Shown here in pieces: positions 25,206 to 32,236 of a stretch of DNA of 34,854 nucleotides. This stretch comes from a virus, in the IMG/VR virus record IMGVR_UViG_3300020158_000012, positions 1 to 34,854 of that record; one strand, written 5' to 3'. The translations under genes and the position numbers were made by a program. Position 1 is the stretch's first letter; each line of letters begins with the position of its first letter. The notes under the pieces are model-generated. The model saw nothing but the letters and a program-made list of their open reading frames with translations. It made no database searches and was not told the origin of the DNA.

Positions 25206-25744
25206 GCGTTAATCTTTCACCCATAGGTAACGGATTCCAATTCTTTACCACCACCGGCATCCCTCTTAACGGGGGGTACATCTACACCTATGCAGCGGGC
25301 ACTACAACTCCTACAGCAACTTATACAAGTTCTGCGGGTACATCATCTAACACCAACCCTATCCAACTAGGCACGGATGGTCGCCCACCGAATGAGATAT
25401 GGCTTACATCAGGAACTAACTACAAGTTTGTCCTGGCTGATTCAAGCAATAGCGTTATTCAGACTTACGACAACCTATATGGCATTCTTGGAACAGCGGC
25501 TGCGGTCACTGCTGTGCCATCGGGCGGCATTATCATGTGGTCGGGCTCGATCAGTTCTGTGCCTTCTGGTTACTATCTTTGCGATGGTTCTAACGGCACG
25601 CCTAACCTTAAAGATTCGTTTGTGGTCGGCGCTGGCAACACCTACGCAGTGGGTAATACAGGCGGGTTCACATCTTCTGTAACCAGCAACGTAGGTACAA
25701 ACCTTCCCACCTACTATGCACTAGCTTTTATACAAAAATCATGA
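25202..25744 (+). CDS. head-binding / tail-collar fibre protein
   Basis: This 180-residue protein joins an N-terminal segment like the head-binding domain of podovirus tailspikes (NGFQFFTTTGIPLNGGYIYT, then NPIQLGTDGRPPNEIWL and YKFVLAD) to a collar-type domain (PSGGIIMWSGSISSVPSGYYLC, shown split as PSGGIIMWSG and SISSVPSGYYLC; NLKDSFVVGAG). The collar pattern is that of short phage tail fibres. It has no receptor-binding tip of its own, so it may be an adaptor or a short fibre. It overlaps neighbours by ATGA at both ends. Confidence 0.8.
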   Translation: MSVNLSPIGNGFQFFTTTGIPLNGGYIYTYAAGTTTPTATYTSSAGTSSNTNPIQLGTDGRPPNEIWLTSGTNYKFVLADSSNSVIQTYDNLYGILGTAAAVTAVPSGGIIMWSGSISSVPSGYYLCDGSNGTPNLKDSFVVGAGNTYAVGNTGGFTSSVTSNVGTNLPTYYALAFIQKS

Positions 25745-25974
25745 ACGCGCCTGAAATTGACCCTGTTCGTTATGGTGTACTTTGGCAAAAAGTGCAGGAC
25801 TATGAACGCCGATTTGACGAAATGTCTGCCAAGATTGACAAGTTAGAAACCAACATTGACAAACTTGTTGAAATAGCAAATCAGGGCAAAGGTTCGTTTT
25901 ACGCTGGCATGGTTATGGTGTCTGCTATTGGCAGCGTATTGGGTTATTTAAGCCATTGGGTGGGTAAAAACTAA
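25741..25974 (+). CDS. coiled-coil plus membrane-anchor protein of the lysis cassette
   Basis: This 77-residue protein has an N-terminal coiled coil (DYERRFDEMSAKIDKLETNI) and a C-terminal transmembrane helix (SFYAGMVMVSAIGSVLGYLS), ending WVGKN. The layout resembles XhlA/haemolysin-type accessory proteins found beside phage holins. It is the first of five overlapping genes that end with the endolysin, so an accessory lysis role is likely. Confidence 0.7.
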   Translation: MNAPEIDPVRYGVLWQKVQDYERRFDEMSAKIDKLETNIDKLVEIANQGKGSFYAGMVMVSAIGSVLGYLSHWVGKN

Positions 25975-25977
25975 TGT

Positions 25978-26283
25978 ATGCGTTGGGCCATACTTTTGTT
26001 GATGCTGGTAACAATATCGGCGGCTCAAGACAAGTTGATTTTGAACGCGCCATTGCCACCATTAAAGCTGCCGCCTAAGTCAACTTGCGCGGTGCAAGAG
26101 TTGTATGTTATAGCCTGGTCAACGCATGACCCAATAGAACGCCATAAGGCTATGTTGGCATGGTTGGATAAGTCAAAGTGTAGTGTGGATGACTACACAC
26201 TTATATGGAACAATTTGCCCGAATGGGCCGGTACTTCAGATAGTCCCGCATTACGGGGAAAGATTATGGAGAAGGCAAAATGA
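25978..26283 (+). CDS. secreted hypothetical protein in the lysis cassette
   Basis: This 101-residue protein has a signal peptide (MRWAILLLMLVTISAAQ) and no lipobox. The mature part has two Cys (TCAVQELYV, SKCSVDDY) and the segment STHDPIERHKAMLAWLDKS then IWNNLPEWAG. It is probably periplasmic, with a possible disulfide. It lies where spanins are often encoded, but it lacks the lipoprotein or TM-coiled-coil features of spanins. A 34-codon ORF in another frame starts at 25974 and is considered chance. Confidence 0.65.
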   Translation: MRWAILLLMLVTISAAQDKLILNAPLPPLKLPPKSTCAVQELYVIAWSTHDPIERHKAMLAWLDKSKCSVDDYTLIWNNLPEWAGTSDSPALRGKIMEKAK

Positions 26284-26519
26284 ACGATAAGGATAAATTG
26301 GTAAACGTTGTGACTTACATGGTCACCGCTACTTTGTGCGCGGTTGTACTTTCCTTGATCTGGGCGTTGATCCACGGTTTATTTGTCAAGGAAGTAGACA
26401 ACACCAAGATTTTTGAAATTATTGGCCCTGCTTTTCAAACCATTATTGGTGGTTTGATTGGTTGGCTATCCGGCCTAAAAGTAGGCGCACACAAGGAGGA
26501 AACATCCAATGGCCCTTGA
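26280..26519 (+). CDS. two-helix membrane protein, holin-like
   Basis: This 79-residue protein has two transmembrane segments (about residues 10-33, VTYMVTATLCAVVLSLIWAL; and about 48-66, GPAFQTIIGGLIGWLSGLKV) and a charged tail. Size and position between an XhlA-like protein and a 3TM holin suggest a holin or holin antagonist. It overlaps both neighbours. Confidence 0.65.
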   Translation: MNDKDKLVNVVTYMVTATLCAVVLSLIWALIHGLFVKEVDNTKIFEIIGPAFQTIIGGLIGWLSGLKVGAHKEETSNGP

Positions 26520-26916
26520 CCCCGTATCAGCATTGCTTGACATTGGCGGCAAAGTCTTAGATAGGGTTTTTCCCGACCCAGCCCAACAAGCCGCCGCTAG
26601 GCTTGAATTGTTAAAACTTCAACAATCGGGGGAATTAACCCAAATAGCGGGGCAAATGGATATCAACAAAATTGAGGCTGCAAGTAGTAGCGTTTTTGTC
26701 TCCGGCTGGCGACCCGCTATTGGTTGGATATGCGGTGCGGGATTTGCAGTGCAATTTGTTATTGGCCCACTAGCCGAATGGGGTTCCGCTTTGGCGGGAC
26801 ATCCCGTTAAGTTTCCCACGATGGACACCGGCACAATGATGCCTTTGCTTTTGGGAATGCTTGGCTTGGGTGGTATGCGTACCGCCGAAAAAATGCAAGG
26901 CGTAGCTTCAAAATGA
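26509..26916 (+). CDS. 3TM-type phage holin
   Basis: This 135-residue protein matches the 3TM / GTA-type holin family: an N-terminal amphipathic region (LDIGGKVLDRVFPDPAQQAA), a charged helix, then SGWRPAIGWICGAGFAVQF and two further hydrophobic stretches (about 84-100 and 108-124, MMPLLLGMLGLGGMRTAEK). Holins form inner-membrane lesions that release the endolysin. A strong AGGAGG ribosome site precedes it, and it overlaps the endolysin by ATGA. Confidence 0.82.
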   Translation: MALDPVSALLDIGGKVLDRVFPDPAQQAAARLELLKLQQSGELTQIAGQMDINKIEAASSSVFVSGWRPAIGWICGAGFAVQFVIGPLAEWGSALAGHPVKFPTMDTGTMMPLLLGMLGLGGMRTAEKMQGVASK

Positions 26917-27344
26917 ATCTTAGTTTTAATTTCACGTTAGAAGAACTAACCATAACCGACCATCGGGAGTTTAAGAATGAACCTAGTCCTAGTGAAAGAA
27001 CAAATCTTGTCCGTTTGGCAAACTTTTTGGAACAAGTTAAAGTTGCTTTGGGAAACAAGCCAATCATGGTTAACAGCGCATTTAGATGCAAAGAAGTAAA
27101 CGATGCGGTAGGTAGCAAGGACACAAGCCAACATCGGGTAGGTTGCGCCGCAGACCTTCGCGTACCAGGCATGACCCCCGATCAAGTTGTGCAAGCAATT
27201 ATGGCGGCGGGTTTGGCTTATGACCAATTAATCCGAGAATTTGACCGCTGGACGCACGTTAGCATCCCAAATGACCTTAAGGGCAAGCCAAGGGGTCAAA
27301 CGTTAATTATTGATGGAAAAGGCACTAGAATTTATTCGGCATAG
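26913..27344 (+). CDS. peptidase M15 endolysin
   Basis: This 143-residue protein is an M15-family zinc peptidase (L-alanyl-D-glutamate or D-Ala carboxypeptidase-like) that cleaves the peptide cross-links of peptidoglycan. Zinc ligands are visible: His74 and Asp81 in SQHRVGCAADL and His115 in WTHVSI; NSAFRC at 54-59 is the usual upstream segment. It is small and single-domain, with no signal peptide, so it needs the holin. It closes the lysis cassette, and its 3' end overlaps the convergent gene at 27325 by 20 bases. Confidence 0.9.
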   Translation: MNLSFNFTLEELTITDHREFKNEPSPSERTNLVRLANFLEQVKVALGNKPIMVNSAFRCKEVNDAVGSKDTSQHRVGCAADLRVPGMTPDQVVQAIMAAGLAYDQLIREFDRWTHVSIPNDLKGKPRGQTLIIDGKGTRIYSA

Positions 27345-27561
27345 GACAATCTTCCGGCACTTTTACGGCAATGTAAATTGGCGTAATGAGTCGCCTTTTG
27401 GGTTTCTCCCATCTATCAATATAAACATCCGGCATAGCGTCTAGGCTTTTTTTAAGTGATCTGGCATCTATCCCGCTGATAGTGCATATTTGGCTTTTAT
27501 TTAAGCCATCTTCATGTGCGAGTAAAGTGTCTCTGATTAATTGGTGTCTTGATTTTCTCAT
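27325..27561 (-). CDS. small helix-turn-helix-like protein
   Basis: This 78-residue protein starts RKSRHQLIRDTLLAHEDGLN and continues KSQICTISGIDARSLKKSLD, a winged-helix/HTH-like pattern. It could regulate transcription. It is the last gene of the leftward arm and overlaps the endolysin 3' end on the other strand, so its transcript is antisense to the endolysin. It has an AAAGGATAAGAACAC leader like the other genes in this arm. Confidence 0.65.
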   Translation of the reverse strand: MRKSRHQLIRDTLLAHEDGLNKSQICTISGIDARSLKKSLDAMPDVYIDRWEKPKRRLITPIYIAVKVPEDCPMPNKF

Positions 27562-27574
27562 GTGTTCTTATCCT

Positions 27575-27688
27575 TTAATAATCATTACGGTGAATTATAT
27601 AAAACGTATATAACACATAGCCTGTGGCTAAAACAAAATCTAAAACTATAAGCGCAAAAAACAATAACAACCAATGGCTCATATTCAT
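27575..27688 (-). CDS. 37-residue membrane protein
   Basis: This tiny protein has one hydrophobic segment from about residue 5 to 30 (WLLLFFALIVLDFVLATGYV). A GGGAGAACAC leader precedes the ATG, and its start overlaps the stop of the 170-residue repeat protein (ATGA). Function is unknown. Confidence 0.55.
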   Translation of the reverse strand: MNMSHWLLLFFALIVLDFVLATGYVLYTFYIIHRNDY

Positions 27689-28197
27689 GTGTTCTCCCTT
27701 GGTGGTGTGCAAGTGTGGATAACTGTTAGGTCTGCTGTGCGCTTACCGCAGCGAGGGCAAAAGTTACGCTCCTGCTCTGGCTGTGCGAGTAGAGTCTGAT
27801 AAGCGTTTGAACGCTCAAGGTCGCCACTGCCTACCCATGTGGGCTGTGGTGGGGTGGTGTAAAAAGGTTGCCCAACAGCAAAAACTTTTCCTTCGGCAAA
27901 TCTTAATGTTGCATCTTCACGCATCCACGCCACAGGCTCCTGCTCTGGCTGTGCCAAAGCTGCGTGCCACCCTTCCCATGCCCAGTACTCAAAGCTGTCT
28001 ATTATGCAAGGGTTAGTTTCGTTGAGACGTGGTTGCGTATCCCACCAAGCGTCAAACGCAGCTTGCTCTAGCTTGTCCTGCTCTGGCTGCGCTAAGGCTT
28101 CATTGATTGCGGCGTTAGTGATTTGGTACACCCGTTCGGGGTTTCCAGCGTTGTCTTTTATCTTGTTCAACAAGTCAACCAATGTTTCTTTAGTCAT
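27685..28197 (-). CDS. AQPEQE-repeat protein with C-terminal CxxC finger
   Basis: This 170-residue protein is built from modules joined by AQPEQE/AQPEQEPVAW linkers (three copies) that occur widely in Burkholderiales phages. The middle has WWDTQPRLNETNPC and WEGWHAAL, and FYTTPP precedes the last linker. The C-terminal module (NFCPRCGKRTADLTVIHTC) is a probable zinc finger and is nearly identical to that of the 28355 gene. Role unknown; it is an early-region accessory protein. The start is coupled (ATGA) to the 54-residue gene upstream. Confidence 0.72.
   Translation of the reverse strand: MTKETLVDLLNKIKDNAGNPERVYQITNAAINEALAQPEQDKLEQAAFDAWWDTQPRLNETNPCIIDSFEYWAWEGWHAALAQPEQEPVAWMREDATLRFAEGKVFAVGQPFYTTPPQPTWVGSGDLERSNAYQTLLAQPEQERNFCPRCGKRTADLTVIHTCTPPRENT
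27686..27786 (-). repeat. direct repeat copy A (CxxC module and RBS-start)
   Basis: This ~100-base stretch encodes the last residues of the 170-residue protein (AQPEQERNFCPRCG... to the stop) and the ribosome site and start of the next gene. It is nearly identical to 28356-28459, differing by a few substitutions and one three-base indel. Confidence 0.85.
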
Positions 28198-28358
28198 ACA
28201 GTATCCTTCTCACTCAAAATTACACACGAACCAAACCATGCGATGCAACCAAGCAAGCAGATAGGCCAATACACCCAAGGAGGACAAAATTCAAATGCCG
28301 CTGAAATAACAAATGGCAAAATAATTAAGTGTAGATATGCTTTTTGTTTCTCAGTCAT
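28194..28358 (-). CDS. 54-residue membrane protein
   Basis: This small protein has two hydrophobic segments (about residues 8-21, YLHLIILPFVISAA; and about 29-46, VYWPICLLGCIAWFGSCV). The ATG at 28358, just after GGAGAAGAACAC, is preferred over an in-frame upstream ATG at 28385 that lies in the previous gene. Its stop overlaps the start of the 170-residue protein. Function is unknown. Confidence 0.6.
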   Translation of the reverse strand: MTEKQKAYLHLIILPFVISAAFEFCPPWVYWPICLLGCIAWFGSCVILSEKDTV

Positions 28359-28594
28359 GTGTTCTTCTCCTGTGGTGGTGTACAAGTGTGGATAACTGTC
28401 AGGTCTGCTGTGCGCTTACCGCAGCGTGGGCAGAAGTTACGCTCCTGCTCTGGCTGTGCAAGGGCTTGCTTGCCAATGGAAAGCACCTCATCAAGCCTAG
28501 ACACGTCCCACCCAATGGGGCCGTATTCAGGGTCAACAATCTGATCCCTTGCAATTTTTAACGCCTCCAGCGCCAGCTTCAATGCTTCTTTCAT
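28355..28594 (-). CDS. AQPEQE-linker protein with CxxC finger
   Basis: This 79-residue protein has an N-terminal helix typical of the group (MKEALKLALEALKIARDQI), WDVSRLDEVLS, the AQPEQE linker and the CPRCG...HTC finger. It looks like a minimal version of the shuffled family: one head module, one linker, one finger. Probably zinc-binding; target unknown. The start is overlapped by the stop of the 28591 gene. Confidence 0.7.
   Translation of the reverse strand: MKEALKLALEALKIARDQIVDPEYGPIGWDVSRLDEVLSIGKQALAQPEQERNFCPRCGKRTADLTVIHTCTPPQEKNT
28356..28459 (-). repeat. direct repeat copy B (CxxC module and RBS-start)
   Basis: This copy encodes the end of the 79-residue protein and the start region of the 54-residue gene. 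It is nearly identical in DNA to 27686-27786. Recombination between the two copies would delete about 670 bases, removing the 54-residue gene and fusing the modules. Confidence 0.85.
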
Positions 28595-29391
28595 GTGTTC
28601 TTCTCCTTGAGTTTGGCTTCAATTTGATTAATTGGAAACGGCCCATATTCTTCAGCTAGTTCAGCATATTCGTGTGCCGTCAGCCCTACCCACGGGCGCT
28701 GTGCTGCGGGTGGGGTGGTGGCGTAACAGACACCAATCCCAATATCTGTCAGCGGGTCAATAATTTCCTTCCGCAGCATGTCCAAGGTTGCGAAAGCGCC
28801 ATTGTGGTCAATGAATTCAATAGACTCCTTAATGTTGGCAATCAGAAAGTTGGCACGAGCGTTAAGACCAGAAAGCTTATTTGCTGTCGCCACAGGCTCT
28901 TGCTCTTGCTCTGGCTGTGCGGGTGGGGTGGTGTAAGGCCCACACAATGCGTAGACTGCGTTCTGCACAAGAGCGTCAGGATCAAAGTCTGTTTCCTGAC
29001 CCCTCATTGTTGCTCCGCGCACCGCATAACGAACAGCCGCTACAACCGCATCTCTTAATGCGTGCGTCAAAATAGGCTTTGGAAGATCAATTGGTTCGTA
29101 CTCACCATCTCTGTATTCATTTGGCGCATAAAGCCAATGGTCATCAGGTAGCGGAAAAGACATTACGCCAAACGCACTTCCGTCTGGAAGAATCATCACA
29201 GGCTCCTGCTTTGGCTGTGCTAGGGCTTGCCCCATATCAGCTATGACTTTCTGTGCATCTATAGATTCTGGCTCTGCTGGATGGTGCAGCGCATCAATGT
29301 CCTTCAGCGCTTCCACCCACTGCTCAAGCTGTGCGCGGTTAACGGTTAGCTTGGCTTGCGCCGATTTCTTTTTGCTTGGGAATCCAGTCAT
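28591..29391 (-). CDS. large AQPEQE-repeat accessory protein
   Basis: This 266-residue protein starts at MTGFPSKKK (AAGGGGAACAAC upstream; an in-frame ATG further up lies in the next gene). It has a basic N-terminus, an EALKDIDALHHP helix, AQPKQEPVMILPDGSAFGVM, an Ala/Arg-rich helix (VVAAVRYAVRGATM), YTTPPAQPEQEQEPVA, and a C-terminal PPAAQRPWVGLTAHEYAELA module that is very common in Burkholderiales phage proteins of this group. It ends KEKNT at the conserved junction. Function is unknown. Confidence 0.72.
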   Translation of the reverse strand: MTGFPSKKKSAQAKLTVNRAQLEQWVEALKDIDALHHPAEPESIDAQKVIADMGQALAQPKQEPVMILPDGSAFGVMSFPLPDDHWLYAPNEYRDGEYEPIDLPKPILTHALRDAVVAAVRYAVRGATMRGQETDFDPDALVQNAVYALCGPYTTPPAQPEQEQEPVATANKLSGLNARANFLIANIKESIEFIDHNGAFATLDMLRKEIIDPLTDIGIGVCYATTPPAAQRPWVGLTAHEYAELAEEYGPFPINQIEAKLKEKNT

Positions 29392-29597
29392 GTTGTTCCC
29401 CTTGCTCTGATTGCATTTATCACCACGGCACATAAAGTCCACGCAACAGCCGCTACGAAAAATGCTCCGCTTACTGGCAACACCCACTCAAACCCTTGCT
29501 TTCTGTTGCCAATGGCATCAGACAAAAGCTGAACAAGAAAAATGATTCCAGTAACGTGTGTTGCGGCTCTCGGCCAAAAGTAGTCAATACGCTTCAT
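29388..29597 (-). CDS. 69-residue membrane protein
   Basis: Two hydrophobic segments are visible (about 13-28, ATHVTGIIFLVQLLSD; and about 41-62, PVSGAFFVAAVAWTLCAVVI). It ends IRARGTT and is preceded by a GGGGGAACAC leader. Unknown function; it could be a small envelope protein. Confidence 0.6.
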   Translation of the reverse strand: MKRIDYFWPRAATHVTGIIFLVQLLSDAIGNRKQGFEWVLPVSGAFFVAAVAWTLCAVVINAIRARGTT

Positions 29598-29815
29598 GTG
29601 TTCCCCCTTGCGCGGATTGCTTTTGCTACACGGTCTTTTGCTTCCATCGTAATGTCATCTTGCTCACCGCTGATAGGCGTTTCAGCAATCACGGCGCACT
29701 CCTCACGCTCATGTGCTGCTACCAAGGCGGCAAACCTTGCAAAGTTATCGTGTGCAATCTGTATTTCTCGGTCACTAAATTCCGCTTCCTTTGCTAGTTC
29801 AATGATGTTCATCAT
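29594..29815 (-). CDS. 73-residue helical hypothetical protein
   Basis: This soluble, Ala/Glu-rich protein has the segment NFARFAALVAAHEREECAVI, a common pattern in small phage early proteins, and ends IRARGNT at the conserved junction. Two adjacent ATG codons begin it, and the second may be used because the ribosome site is very close to the first. Function is unknown. Confidence 0.62.
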   Translation of the reverse strand: MMNIIELAKEAEFSDREIQIAHDNFARFAALVAAHEREECAVIAETPISGEQDDITMEAKDRVAKAIRARGNT

Positions 29816-30030
29816 TTTCCCCAGATAAAGAAAGCCAGCAGCGTCAAGGCTCCGGTCACAGCTATAACCAAAATGAGTGCTTTAAAAGTGTCCGCAACGT
29901 CATCGTATGGGTCAGCAACCCTGCCCCAGCCACCACTCATATACGCCTCATCTGTTTCCTTGGCGCGTTGCTTGCGTATAGGGCAGTCACGCCCTTGTGT
30001 GCAGTTCCCATTAGCGTTACAGCAGTTCAT
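29812..30030 (-). CDS. Cys-rich N-terminus plus membrane helix
   Basis: This 72-residue protein has Cys at 3, 4, 10 and 16 (MNCCNANGNCTQGRDCPIRK), then DPYDDVADTF and a C-terminal transmembrane helix (LILVIAVTGALTLLAFFIWG). The Cys cluster may bind a metal. It overlaps the genes on both sides by ATGA. Similar proteins occur in related phage early regions; function is unknown. Confidence 0.65.
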   Translation of the reverse strand: MNCCNANGNCTQGRDCPIRKQRAKETDEAYMSGGWGRVADPYDDVADTFKALILVIAVTGALTLLAFFIWGK

Positions 30031-30122
30031 AGCGGTGCATCCTCGTAGTTATCAGGATTAAAAGGTACGCGCTGATATGGCTTATCAGGCAGTGGTTTTA
30101 ATGGGAAGGGCCATGTTGTCAT
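30027..30122 (-). CDS. 31-residue TWPFP small protein
   Basis: This very short, Pro-rich protein (MTTWPFPLKPLPDKPYQRVP then FNPDNYEDAPL) overlaps both neighbours by ATGA, which is the best evidence that it is translated. Unknown function. Confidence 0.58.
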   Translation of the reverse strand: MTTWPFPLKPLPDKPYQRVPFNPDNYEDAPL

Positions 30123-30316
30123 TTGGCACGCTCCTTGAGCATTGCGTCTGCCCAGATGTAAGCAGTCATACAACAATAATCAATCTCTGCTTTTCCCATA
30201 AGTTTGTCCATAGCCATCCCAGCAAAGTGGTCACGCAAAGTCATGTCTCTTGCAAAGCAGCCTTCTTTTACGTTCCAATCGGTGTAGGCTTTAGCCAGTT
30301 CTACGTTGTCTTTCAT
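30119..30316 (-). CDS. 65-residue hypothetical protein
   Basis: This protein has MTLRDHFAGMAMDKLMGKAE then AYIWADAMLKERAK, a pattern widespread in phage early proteins. An AAAGGAATACAA leader precedes the ATG, and the stop overlaps the 31-residue gene. It is probably a small soluble helical protein; role unknown. Confidence 0.68.
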   Translation of the reverse strand: MKDNVELAKAYTDWNVKEGCFARDMTLRDHFAGMAMDKLMGKAEIDYCCMTAYIWADAMLKERAK

Positions 30317-30504
30317 TTGTATTCCTTTAAACGTGTGTTTAAACGCTCTATACGGGCCATATTTAAGTCAAGAACGGCCTGGGCATACTCTACTGCTGCT
30401 TCTGCCTCCAAACGGTCTAAATGGGCTTGTGAAAGTTCTTGCTGGATAACTTTGGCTGGCGTCAAGTCGCGGTAGTAATCTTTCAAAAATTTAAGAAATC
30501 GCAT
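30313..30504 (-). CDS. 63-residue coiled-coil protein
   Basis: This basic/acidic helical protein (RFLKFLKDYYRDLTPAKVIQ, then ELSQAHLDRLEAEAAVEYAQ) is probably a coiled coil. The ATG at 30504 (GGGAATGGT upstream) is preferred over the upstream in-frame ATG at 30522 within the neighbouring gene. It overlaps the previous gene by 14 bases. Unknown function. Confidence 0.6.
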   Translation of the reverse strand: MRFLKFLKDYYRDLTPAKVIQQELSQAHLDRLEAEAAVEYAQAVLDLNMARIERLNTRLKEYK

Positions 30505-30772
30505 ACCATTCCCTTTCAGCACGTTTAGCTATAGACTTTACAGTTTTACCTGTCAACCCAACTAGACCATCACGTTGCATTTCGGGCAAGCGCCTGGCTA
30601 CCTGATTGCCATCAAGCACCGCAAAGAATGCAATTCCGTCTTTACCTAACGGGCCTTGTTCCATCAAAGTTTTAAGAATTAAAGTTACATGGGCTTTAGC
30701 AAGGTCTTTTGCTTCGTCAGCCGCTTGCCAACTAGTTATTGGGTCGGTGTTTCTAGCGCGATATTGTTCCAT
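30491..30772 (-). CDS. winged-helix-like phage protein
   Basis: This 93-residue protein has ARNTDPITSWQAADEA, then a helix (HVTLILKTLMEQGPLGKDGI) and LDGNQVARRLPEMQRDGLVG LTGKT-type segments, the layout of a small winged-helix DNA-binding domain in which the NQVARRLPEM helix would contact DNA. It is common in phage early operons next to ERF/exonuclease genes. It could regulate transcription or support replication. Confidence 0.7.
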   Translation of the reverse strand: MEQYRARNTDPITSWQAADEAKDLAKAHVTLILKTLMEQGPLGKDGIAFFAVLDGNQVARRLPEMQRDGLVGLTGKTVKSIAKRAEREWYAIS

Positions 30773-30781
30773 GTGGCCTCC

Positions 30782-31018
30782 TTAAAAGGGTACGTCAAAG
30801 TTATCTTTAGGAAAACCATCATCTTTTGGCTTTGGCTCATTGATGTAAGCCCATCCGTCCCAACCGCCAGCAACCAGTGGCACATTGTCAATCTTGAGCA
30901 TATCGCCAGACTTGGTTTCAATGATTGATCCAATTCGGGCATAACGGTTTTTGGATACGCCTTGGGCGTTGGTGTATTTGCCGCTGATTACAGAAATTTC
31001 TTTTTTGATCTTGGACAT
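30782..31018 (-). CDS. SSB-like small phage protein
   Basis: This 78-residue protein has a beta-rich body (SKIKKEISVISGKYTNAQGV, YARIGSIIETKSGDMLKIDN, GGWDGWAYIN) and an acidic tail ending DNFDVPF. The tail resembles the acidic, Pro-Phe-ending tip of single-stranded DNA-binding proteins, which recruits partner enzymes. It sits beside the exonuclease and ERF genes. I infer an OB-fold ssDNA-binding role; the body is short compared with bacterial SSB. Confidence 0.6.
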   Translation of the reverse strand: MSKIKKEISVISGKYTNAQGVSKNRYARIGSIIETKSGDMLKIDNVPLVAGGWDGWAYINEPKPKDDGFPKDNFDVPF

Positions 31019-31020
31019 GA

Positions 31021-31671
31021 TTAATTACCTTCAATGATTGCGTTAAGTTGTTGAATTTGAACGTTTACTTCAGCTAAAAAATTGACAATTTCCGCCTCCA
31101 TTTCTTGAATAAAAGCATCATCACGGAAAACCCGTTTGACAAATAGTTGCGCCTTGGCGGGCATCCTTGGGTCAAACACAACGTAATCGCACCAATGGCG
31201 ACCCGTGCAAGCCATTTGGAATTGCATTTGTATGTTGTACTTGCCAGGCACTTTGCCGGTCAATAACGTGTCAATCATGGTCGCCGTGTTAGGGCATTTG
31301 ATTTCCACTAGGCCATCAGGCCCAACAAGGCCATCAGGTGAAGCGCCAGCCCACTCAATTAATGGATGTGGCACAAACCCTACTTCCTCAACCATCACGC
31401 CCGTTTTGGCCTCATACGCCGCCCGTGCAAATGGTTCCTGCTCTGTTCCCCATTCCATCGCGGCGTTGGTAAACCCTTCCGCTTTAGTTTTTGTAATGTT
31501 TTCGCAGACCAGTTGGGCCATGTAGTTGTCTCGCGAAGTGCTGTATCCGCTTTTGGTCTTAGCCATTAGGTCTGCAACCCTACTAGCGGTCACTTTGCCT
31601 ATGCGGGCGGTAAACCATTCGTTCGTGCCTTGTTCCATTAAGCCAGGCCATGCGTTAGGTAGTTCAAGCAT
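31021..31671 (-). CDS. YqaJ/lambda-type recombination exonuclease
   Basis: This 216-residue protein is a PD-(D/E)XK exonuclease that resects double-stranded ends for annealing. Motifs include TNEWFTARIGKVTASRVADL (about 16-35), EWGTEQEPFARAAY (about 73-86), GASPDGLVGPDGLVEIKCP (109-127; catalytic Asp, Glu and Lys) and YNIQMQFQMACTGRHWCDYV with the usual Gln. It overlaps the ERF gene by eight bases, forming the two-component recombinase. Confidence 0.92.
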   Translation of the reverse strand: MLELPNAWPGLMEQGTNEWFTARIGKVTASRVADLMAKTKSGYSTSRDNYMAQLVCENITKTKAEGFTNAAMEWGTEQEPFARAAYEAKTGVMVEEVGFVPHPLIEWAGASPDGLVGPDGLVEIKCPNTATMIDTLLTGKVPGKYNIQMQFQMACTGRHWCDYVVFDPRMPAKAQLFVKRVFRDDAFIQEMEAEIVNFLAEVNVQIQQLNAIIEGN

Positions 31672-32236
31672 TTGTAAGTTCCTTATAGCGTTTGTTTTTA
31701 ACGGTAATCACTTTGGCTTGCCACGCCTGGTCACCATCACAGCAAGCATAAGCCCCGTTGTAGGCAAGTTTCAATTCGTCTACGGTTACACAGGAAGCCA
31801 TGACCTTTAATTGTTCTTCAATAAACTTTACGTTTGGTTCTGACTTTTCTACAACCTCACGCTTGCGGCTTGCTGCATTACCGTCATCATCCTCCGGCGC
31901 TATGCCACAAGCCGCCATCAAGGAATAACGCCTAGCGTAAGTAAGCGCCGAGCCGTAACCTTGTGGGTCTTGTTTGGCAGCAGGAACGTGCAATTTTCCG
32001 CATTCCAGCATCTCGCCTGATTCATGCACAAAGACTGTTTCCACAGTCACGCCTGTATCGTCTTGCGATGTGCGCTGGATAAGAGCTATCCCTGCGGCGT
32101 TTAAGCTATCTACAACGGCCTCCACGCATCCGGCAAGGTCAACGTACTTTGACCGAAAATGAGGGTTGGTAGACGTTTTCAAAGCCGGTGCAAAGCCGCG
32201 CTGGGCCTTGACTAATGCTGATGCAATGTTTTTCAT
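31664..32236 (-). CDS. erf: ERF-family ssDNA annealing protein
   Basis: This is a 190-residue single-strand annealing recombinase like P22 Erf. The hallmark YGSALTYARRYSLMAACGIA, followed by PEDDDGNAA, is present, as is NPHFRSKYVDLAG near the N-terminus. The start is placed at MKNIASAL because the stop of the upstream 28-residue gene overlaps this ATG (ATGA); an in-frame ATG at 32245 is less likely. It pairs the ends made by the exonuclease, and with it could circularise or recombine the genome. Confidence 0.92.
   Translation of the reverse strand: MKNIASALVKAQRGFAPALKTSTNPHFRSKYVDLAGCVEAVVDSLNAAGIALIQRTSQDDTGVTVETVFVHESGEMLECGKLHVPAAKQDPQGYGSALTYARRYSLMAACGIAPEDDDGNAASRKREVVEKSEPNVKFIEEQLKVMASCVTVDELKLAYNGAYACCDGDQAWQAKVITVKNKRYKELTNA

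Noticed and set aside
25974-26078. 34-codon ORF nested at the start of the secreted lysis-cassette protein
   Set aside because: It is short, out of frame and without lipobox or TM features of a spanin; the 25978 frame has a signal peptide and runs to the next gene.
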